A DNA stretch of 64,000 bases, taken from positions 62,001 through 126,000 of the forward strand of contig NZ_FTNY01000002.1 in assembly GCF_900156575.1 (NCBI RefSeq). The letters run 5' to 3'. The position numbers were made by a program, and so were the translations under genes. This document shows positions 58,732-64,000 of the stretch, piece after piece (the first letter of the stretch is position 1; every line of letters starts with the position of its first letter). The stretch comes from Chryseobacterium shigense. GTDB lineage: Bacteria; Bacteroidota; Bacteroidia; Flavobacteriales; Weeksellaceae. The notes beneath the pieces are model-generated. The model searched no databases and was not told where the DNA came from. It saw only the letters and a list, made by a program, of their open reading frames with translations.

Positions 58732-59544
58732 CTACCCCATCGAATCTTTCTCCTGATGTCTATCCTTTTCCGATTCATTTTCCGCTACGCCCGCTTTCCA
58801 GTAAGAGTAGGCATTGAGCTCCTGAGCAGTCCAGTTTTTTTCTTTTCTGAGGTAGGTGCGGATTTCTTTGACGCTTGAAAACTCAGCTGCCACATATCCG
58901 AATTTAGTGGTGTCGGGGATAGCAATACTTTTTACAGTATCTGCCATTTCACTGCTGATATGGGGTGTTGCATTATGAAGCCACCTTAATTCAATATCAG
59001 CTTTAGTTTGAAGAACCTGTTCGTCCTGTTTTCCGTGAACCTCGATGATGCAGACTCCTTTTGCTGTTTCCGGAAGGGCTTCGAGCATGGCACCCAATAC
59101 CGGAATTGCTGTGGCATCACCAGCAAACAGATACCATTCAACTTCGGGATACATTTCTTTGGCCTGCGTACGCATCATGATCCCTAATTTGGAACCTGCT
59201 CCGGATTCTCTGGCCCATTTTGATGCAGGACCGCCATCACCGTGGTCTACAAAATCTATGATCAGCTCATTCTTTTCAAGATCAATTCCCCTGTGGGTAT
59301 AGGTTCTTACGGCAGGAGCTATTTCTTTTGGAGGATATACCCATTGACGGTTTTCATCCAGAGTGGGAAAATGGACCTCATCCAAGCCCAAAGGGGGAAC
59401 GGCAATCTTATTATTATCACCGATCGTAGTGTTTTTAAATAAATGAGCTTCAGGAGAATACAAATATACTCTGATATAATGATCGGTGATATATTCCTTT
59501 CTCGTCAGTTCCGCGACAATGCGGCCGGTTTGATGGGTTGCCAT
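58732..59544 (-). CDS. siderophore-interacting protein (ferric-siderophore reductase, SIP/ViuB type)
   Basis: A 270-residue FAD/NAD(P)H-dependent reductase that releases iron from internalised siderophores. The FAD-binding part contains RTYTHRGID (RxYS/T-type motif) and DFVDHGDGGPASKWA; the NAD-binding part has WYLFAGDATAIPVLGAML. The C-terminal YSYWKAGVAENESEKDRH is a family mark. It is 104 bases downstream of a TonB-dependent receptor on the same strand, so the pair makes an uptake-and-release unit. Confidence 0.95.
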   Translation of the reverse strand: MATHQTGRIVAELTRKEYITDHYIRVYLYSPEAHLFKNTTIGDNNKIAVPPLGLDEVHFPTLDENRQWVYPPKEIAPAVRTYTHRGIDLEKNELIIDFVDHGDGGPASKWARESGAGSKLGIMMRTQAKEMYPEVEWYLFAGDATAIPVLGAMLEALPETAKGVCIIEVHGKQDEQVLQTKADIELRWLHNATPHISSEMADTVKSIAIPDTTKFGYVAAEFSSVKEIRTYLRKEKNWTAQELNAYSYWKAGVAENESEKDRHQEKDSMG

Positions 59545-59648
59545 AACTAAATTTTTAAAGTTAAAATCCGGCCTCTGTTGATGCTTAGAAGCCGGATCTG
59601 TTATGATGATATGAATTTAAACGAAGCTGAAGGCTTTAGTTTACATTT

Positions 59649-61859
59649 CTAAAAATCAAAGGTATAAGACAGATTAAATGTTCTTCCTCTTCCTTTATAG
59701 CTGAATAATTCCGGAAGTCCGTAGGTAGAGTATAAAACCTGAGAACGCTTGCTCCAGATGGTTTGATAATCTGTGTTGAAAATATTCTGAACACCAAGAT
59801 TGAATTTACCCCAGTCGAAACGGTATCCCACCATTAAATCTGAAGTATTGTAACCGTCAATCTCATTTTTAAGATCATCTGTCAGCTTGAAATTCTGTAA
59901 AGACTGGAATCTGAATGACCAGCTTTTTACATTATATCCGATATAGGTTACCAATTTTGAGGGAGACGCATTATAGATCTCCTGCTTCTGCCATTCCCCT
60001 TTATTGTCAACTTCTGATTTGATCAGCAGTCCGCTGGCTCCAAAATACACGCCATTGCTCATGGAGTAAGAAATCTCAGCTTCAATTCCCATATTTCTCA
60101 ACTTAAGATCATTCACAAGGATCTGGAAGGTTTTTCTGTCAACGGTGATCGTTTTATCCGAAGTGCTCAGGAAACCCGCAATCTGGCCTCTCAGTCCACC
60201 TTTGTTGATACGGTAGCCCACTTCAAACTGGTTGGTTTTGATCGCCTGAAGCGGCTGTTCTTTAACATTAATACTTGAAGTGACATCCCAGTGGGTTCCG
60301 GTCAGTTTATAAACACCGATCCCATAGTATTTTGAAGGATCAGCTAAACTTACCCCCTGAGAGAATGTTCCCCATGCCTGATGCTGTTCATTGAATTTAT
60401 ACAGTAAACCGGCATTGGCCAATGTCACATTGTAAAAGCTTTCTCCGCCAGGAATAGCAGATGCGGAATTTCCATACCCCATAGCAACCTGAGTCTGCTG
60501 TACCGAACCTACAAAATCATCCACTTTTACATTGATATTCTGGTAACGGATTCCTGCATTTACCTGAAGTTTGGGCAAGAGGTCATATTTAGCCTGAACA
60601 TAGCCTGCATAACTTTGAGAGTGATTGGTAGGATATCTTCCGAGACTGTATTTTGTTTCGTTGACCAAACCTCCACTCGACATCGTTTTAGAAATATCGT
60701 ACACTGACTGGTTTCCTTCAAATTTCTCAAGATCAACATCAACTCCGTACGTCACATTCAGGCTTCTCCATGATTTTGACAATAGAGCTTTCAACCCTGA
60801 ATAATAGGTATCCTGCTGTGAAGAAGACATATAAGCCATACTTCCGCCCGGTAAAGCAACATTCCCGGGAAAAGGATAAAATCCGAGTTTCTCTCCTCTG
60901 GTAGCAAATTGTACATACAAATCCTGACCACCCAGAATATTATTTCCGTTATAAGCAACGGTTCCCATAAAGCGTTCTGTTCCTATATTTTTATCGGATG
61001 AGAAACCGTCACGCATTTTCAGAAGTCCTGCATTTTTTGTCGTAAAAGCACTTAAATTCTGGCCTAAATAAAGACTTCTGTCACCATTAAACTTAGAATT
61101 GTAATACTGCAATGAAGCGGTGATCTTATGCTTATTATTAAATTTATACCCTCCCGTAGCCAAAACATCAATGGATTGATTGTACTGAAGGTCCGTTTGG
61201 GTAATATCCGTTAAAACCTGCTGTTCATCAGCTCCATAGACTCCTCCATTTTGCTGGTAGGCAACGCCCAATCTTCCGAAAAATTGTTCCCCTTTTGCAG
61301 CAATAGCCTGCGCAGCACGGAAATCATGGTCGTCTTTTCCCATGAATCCGGTTCTAACCCCAAGTTCAGTTTCTCCACTGATCCCCTTTTTAGAAGGTAT
61401 CTTGGTAATAATATTAATGATTCCACCAGTAGCATTTCCACCATAAATAGAACTGGCACCGGAGAGCACCTCGATTCTTTCGATATTAAAAGGATCGATA
61501 GCGTCCAGCTGACGGCTGATGCTGCGAATACTGTTCAATGAAACTCCATCTATCATCACCAAAGCAGAACGGCCTCTCATATTCTGTCCATAATTGGTTC
61601 TTCCCTGTGGACCGATGTCCATACTCGGAATAAGAATAGAAAGCATTTCTTTGATAGGAACTCCACTTTTCGCCTGTTCCTGGATTTTTTCCTTCTGAAC
61701 TACCCAGACCGTTCCAGGAATATCGGAAATCTTTGTTGGTTTTCTGGAGGCCACGATCACTACATCATCAATACCTTTAGAGGCTATAGAATCATTCGCT
61801 GTCTGGGAAAATACAATCCCGGAAGCCAACAGACCTATGAATGCATACTGCTTTTTCAT
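59649..61859 (-). CDS. TonB-dependent siderophore receptor
   Basis: A 736-residue outer membrane receptor. Signal peptide (1-19, IVFSQ); Ton box region DDVVIVASRKPTKISDIPG; plug domain with MRGRSALVMIDGVSLN and VEVLSGASSIYGGNATGGIINIITK; a 22-strand barrel ending GRTFNLSYTFDF. The SIP gene downstream supports a ferric siderophore ligand; the exact one is unknown. Start is ATG 61859; TTG 61889 is in the promoter. A nested palindrome lies upstream. Confidence 0.94.
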   Translation of the reverse strand: MKKQYAFIGLLASGIVFSQTANDSIASKGIDDVVIVASRKPTKISDIPGTVWVVQKEKIQEQAKSGVPIKEMLSILIPSMDIGPQGRTNYGQNMRGRSALVMIDGVSLNSIRSISRQLDAIDPFNIERIEVLSGASSIYGGNATGGIINIITKIPSKKGISGETELGVRTGFMGKDDHDFRAAQAIAAKGEQFFGRLGVAYQQNGGVYGADEQQVLTDITQTDLQYNQSIDVLATGGYKFNNKHKITASLQYYNSKFNGDRSLYLGQNLSAFTTKNAGLLKMRDGFSSDKNIGTERFMGTVAYNGNNILGGQDLYVQFATRGEKLGFYPFPGNVALPGGSMAYMSSSQQDTYYSGLKALLSKSWRSLNVTYGVDVDLEKFEGNQSVYDISKTMSSGGLVNETKYSLGRYPTNHSQSYAGYVQAKYDLLPKLQVNAGIRYQNINVKVDDFVGSVQQTQVAMGYGNSASAIPGGESFYNVTLANAGLLYKFNEQHQAWGTFSQGVSLADPSKYYGIGVYKLTGTHWDVTSSINVKEQPLQAIKTNQFEVGYRINKGGLRGQIAGFLSTSDKTITVDRKTFQILVNDLKLRNMGIEAEISYSMSNGVYFGASGLLIKSEVDNKGEWQKQEIYNASPSKLVTYIGYNVKSWSFRFQSLQNFKLTDDLKNEIDGYNTSDLMVGYRFDWGKFNLGVQNIFNTDYQTIWSKRSQVLYSTYGLPELFSYKGRGRTFNLSYTFDF

Positions 61860-61886
61860 TCTTTTTACTTCAGTTTTATAATCCGT

Positions 61887-61894
61887 CAAATTTA
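61887..61894 (-). promoter_or_regulatory. -7 promoter box of the siderophore receptor gene
   Basis: Minus-strand TAAATTTG, exact TAnnTTTG, 27 bases before the ATG. Confidence 0.55.
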
Positions 61895-61925
61895 ATTTTT
61901 ATTGCGTCTAAATAAAAACAACAAG

Positions 61926-61947
61926 ATATGAAATTATTCATATTTCA
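61926..61947. promoter_or_regulatory. nested palindrome upstream of the siderophore receptor (Fur-like candidate)
   Basis: ATATGAA-ATTA-TTCATAT (61926-61943) interlocks with TGAAAT-N7-ATTTCA (61929-61947). It lies about 32 bases upstream of the -7 box, where a regulator would overlap the -33 region. An iron-responsive operator is inference. Confidence 0.4.
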
Positions 61948-62463
61948 TTAAAAAAGACCTGAATCCGGAATAAGACATTTGTTTTTGTAATGATTCAGAA
62001 TGTTTAAAGAATACATTTTAGCCCCTAATAACGTTTCTGAATGAGGGTTTCGTAGTTCAAACGAGCGACTGCCTTTTACATCTATACAATCTATCAATTT
62101 CAAAACTTGCGCGTGAGATAAGCATTTTTTTTAATGCATAGGTTTACAGTAATTATGCATAGTTTAAAGGTTGCAAAGACGGAATCGATCTCTGATCGAT
62201 TCGATTAAGTAGATGTTTTATGCCAATAGCTTCATCAGTGACGCAGTCAGACTCTTTGCTTTCCTCAAAGCTGAACGTTAATAAAATGAAGCTTTGCGTT
62301 AAAAAAGCTTATATCTTCCTCAAGCTTTACAGGTGATCACCTATGTTTCCAAGTCCCAAATTCCGCACCTCTTAACTAATAACTCATCCTTTAAAACTCA
62401 TAACCCACTTTGCTTAACCCGAGCTCAGATTAAAAAGGCCTATTTATCTGTAGCTATAAAAAC
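61948..62463. other. long intergenic spacer without a gene
   Basis: No convincing ORF on either strand. Seen: palindrome GAATCGATC-TCT-GATCGATTC (62182-62202), two ATGCATAG words (62134 and 62155 areas), and TAACTAATAACTCATCC...AACTCATAACCC words (62374-62408), like the word repeats elsewhere. Confidence 0.6.
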
Positions 62464-62499
62464 GTAAGATCCCGGACTTCGCAAAGCCAAGGATCTTAC
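62464..62499 (-). terminator. terminator of the EmrB-like gene
   Basis: 9-bp stem GTAAGATCC / GGATCTTAC, large partly paired loop, followed on the minus strand by GTTTTTAT. Confidence 0.6.
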
Positions 62500-62519
62500 T
62501 CATGAAAAACAAGGTATCG

Positions 62520-64000
62520 TTACATCGCAGGCCCGGCTGCGTCTTTTATTTCTTCTGCTAATTTTTTTCTTTCCCGAAGTCTTCTTCTGGCAATCACAGA
62601 TTTACCTCCCAGAACTCTGATGAATCTCAGATACTGGAATCTTTCTCTTCCAAAATGGTGGGTCATTACATACATCAGGACGCCAAACCCCACCAAAATA
62701 ATATAGCCAAAAATCTTTTTGCCGGATATAATAATGGCATTGAGCTGAAGTGTTTTCATATTGGCCGATAACGTTTGAGGACTAACCGTCATTCCATCAA
62801 TATACACGGCCAGATCCCCTACTGCCGTAATCTGAAAACGGTACTGAAACCATGAATACAAGGCTGAAAAGAATCCTACAGCAAGAAAAGTCCGCCATAC
62901 CAAAACCAGTCCGATTGCCGCCAGCATATCATCCATCTCAAGTTTATCCAGGGTATAAAACCACACTGAAATGAACAAGGAGCACATTCCGTATCCTTTT
63001 AAAAACAAGGGAAGGTACCAGTTCTCATAATTGAATTCTAAAACCATTGAAAAGTACATAATCAATGCATATCCCATCATCGCCGAAAACCCCGAGAAGA
63101 TGTAAATTTTCAATGGTATTTCTTTTTTAAACCAAATTACGGCAATCCCTCCTGCCAGAATAATTCCAGGGACCATAAGCAGATTCAACCCTGCATTGGT
63201 CAGCTGATCATACCCAAGAACTCCTACGGCAAAGGTATTCTGAAGTGAAGTTGTTCCTAAAAACATTCCCAGCCATAAAAGCATAAACAGTCCATGCTGT
63301 ACATTATTTTTTGTAAATATCTTAAATGACAAATAAGGTCTTTTTAAGGTGAACTGACGAACTACCAGCAAGGCAAAGCTTACAAAAGCAGCGATACTCG
63401 CATTCATAATATTCTTTGAATTCCACCAATCCTGCTGCTTCCCGAAAGAAAAAACATAGGCAGAAAACATAAACGTAGAAACGAAAAACATAATGCTCAT
63501 CCAGTCGATATAATGCAGCGGAACTTTTAAAGCAAAGTATTTGTCATGCATAAAAATCCAGTGTATCAGGGCCAGAATGAAACATAACACTGCCGCAATC
63601 AGGTAAAATTGCTGCCAGTTATAATGAATAGAAACAACCACTGCATAATAAGCCGCTACCTGATTCATCACCAAAACAAAGGTGTAAAAGAGGCCGTAAA
63701 ACATTCCTCTGTTCCCGATCATCATCATTAACGGAAGAAACAGCTCTATCGTTACCATCATCTTTAGAAACCCGATAAACAGGGCTGTAAATACGAAGAC
63801 CATAGGTTGCATCGTGGTTCCATTGATATAGCTCAACAAACCAAGAAGCGCAAGAAGTACCGTCATTTTATCCCGTACTTTGAAGCGCATCTTCATTCTG
63901 AGAACGATGGGCATACAGGCCCCCATTCCTATTGTGGTCGCATAGTTGGCCCACATAAAATATTCTGTCATGGCTCCTGTCCCACTCACCAGATAACTGA
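62520..64000 (-). CDS. MFS transporter, EmrB/DHA2-like, 5' end outside the window
   Basis: At least 493 codons; the frame is open to base 64000 on the minus strand (SYL precedes VSGTGAMTEYFMWANYA), so the GTG at 63989 is not the start. About 13 hydrophobic segments remain; only the first helix appears to be missing. The MSGTGAMTEYFMWANYATTIG region matches the helix 1-2 loop of 14-helix drug:proton antiporters. It probably pairs with a membrane fusion protein and TolC-like factor to the right of the window. The basic C-terminal tail (RRRLRERKKLAEEI) is cytosolic. Confidence 0.88.
   Translation of the reverse strand, partial: SYLVSGTGAMTEYFMWANYATTIGMGACMPIVLRMKMRFKVRDKMTVLLALLGLLSYINGTTMQPMVFVFTALFIGFLKMMVTIELFLPLMMMIGNRGMFYGLFYTFVLVMNQVAAYYAVVVSIHYNWQQFYLIAAVLCFILALIHWIFMHDKYFALKVPLHYIDWMSIMFFVSTFMFSAYVFSFGKQQDWWNSKNIMNASIAAFVSFALLVVRQFTLKRPYLSFKIFTKNNVQHGLFMLLWLGMFLGTTSLQNTFAVGVLGYDQLTNAGLNLLMVPGIILAGGIAVIWFKKEIPLKIYIFSGFSAMMGYALIMYFSMVLEFNYENWYLPLFLKGYGMCSLFISVWFYTLDKLEMDDMLAAIGLVLVWRTFLAVGFFSALYSWFQYRFQITAVGDLAVYIDGMTVSPQTLSANMKTLQLNAIIISGKKIFGYIILVGFGVLMYVMTHHFGRERFQYLRFIRVLGGKSVIARRRLRERKKLAEEIKDAAGPAM

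Noticed and set aside
62520..63989. Complete 489-codon MFS gene starting at GTG 63989
   Set aside because: The frame stays open to the window edge and the first helix is missing, so the true start lies outside.
1..64000. tRNA, rRNA or transposase genes
   Set aside because: No T-loop-like GTTCRAnYC with paired arms, no rRNA-like stretch and no transposase ORF was found by eye; a covariance-model scan would be needed to exclude a tRNA completely.

Overview
The window looks like a chromosomal segment of a Chryseobacterium-type flavobacterium (Bacteroidota, Weeksellaceae). The evidence is low GC with A-rich ribosome-binding regions, promoter boxes of the Bacteroidota form TAnnTTTG, a SusC/SusD-type starch locus, a subtilase with a type IX secretion C-terminal domain, many MKK-type lipoproteins, and protein sequences that read as typical Chryseobacterium. 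I saw no rRNA, tRNA, prophage, insertion sequence with a transposase, or CRISPR array. Both edges cut genes.

Layout. 0-8.2 kb: a partial secreted protein, an amino acid permease, PnuC, a Tyr/Asn/Gly-rich lipoprotein, dapF-mltG (cell wall) and a TonB-dependent receptor. 8.2-11.4 kb: a minus-strand sugar-nucleotide operon (DegT aminotransferase, two tiny membrane proteins, GalE, cytidylyltransferase). 11.5-31.6 kb: mostly single genes, including a secreted S8 peptidase, PEP carboxylase, a serine hydrolase, dihydrolipoyl dehydrogenase divergent from an HxlR regulator, a YqhD-like alcohol dehydrogenase, a DEAD-box helicase, a UbiB-like kinase, a cold-shock protein, an AraC regulator and an esterase. 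A 55-residue Cys-rich bacteriocin-like peptide gene is also here. 31.7-41.8 kb: a GNAT/nitrilase fusion, then guaA, purD, purH, purN and purM, all on the minus strand, then an FMN reductase and a pirin. 42-43.3 kb: an HxlR regulator divergent from azoR. 43.4-55.1 kb: a complete starch/maltooligosaccharide locus transcribed leftwards (SusC, SusD, SusE/F, GH97, GH13, an NTF2-like protein, an MFS transporter). 55.4-64 kb: metG, a methyltransferase, a siderophore-interacting protein with its TonB receptor, and a partial EmrB-like MFS transporter.

How the parts work together. The starch locus is self-contained: SusC/D/E capture and import oligosaccharides, GH97 and GH13 enzymes cut them, and the MFS protein probably carries the products across the inner membrane. 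The purine genes cover GAR synthesis (PurD), GAR formylation (PurN), AIR synthesis (PurM), the last two steps to IMP (PurH) and GMP formation (GuaA). The SIP/TonB pair takes up ferric siderophores and releases the iron.

The most unusual material is between the genes. There is a compact minus-strand unit at 40.25-40.41 kb: a consensus promoter, a 24-codon ORF and a terminator, between purM and the FMN reductase. Three related inverted word-like repeats (ACATTGGT/CAATGTAAC words) sit in the spacers around purN and purM. A mosaic family of intergenic repeats (TCTGATGTC words, AAAATTCACCATT and TTGCGAAGCAAAATT modules) recurs at 21.4, 22.8, 25.9 and 58.5 kb. Two HxlR genes each have TACTT/AAGTA-type operators in their divergent intergenic regions. 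Several genes appear to be leaderless.
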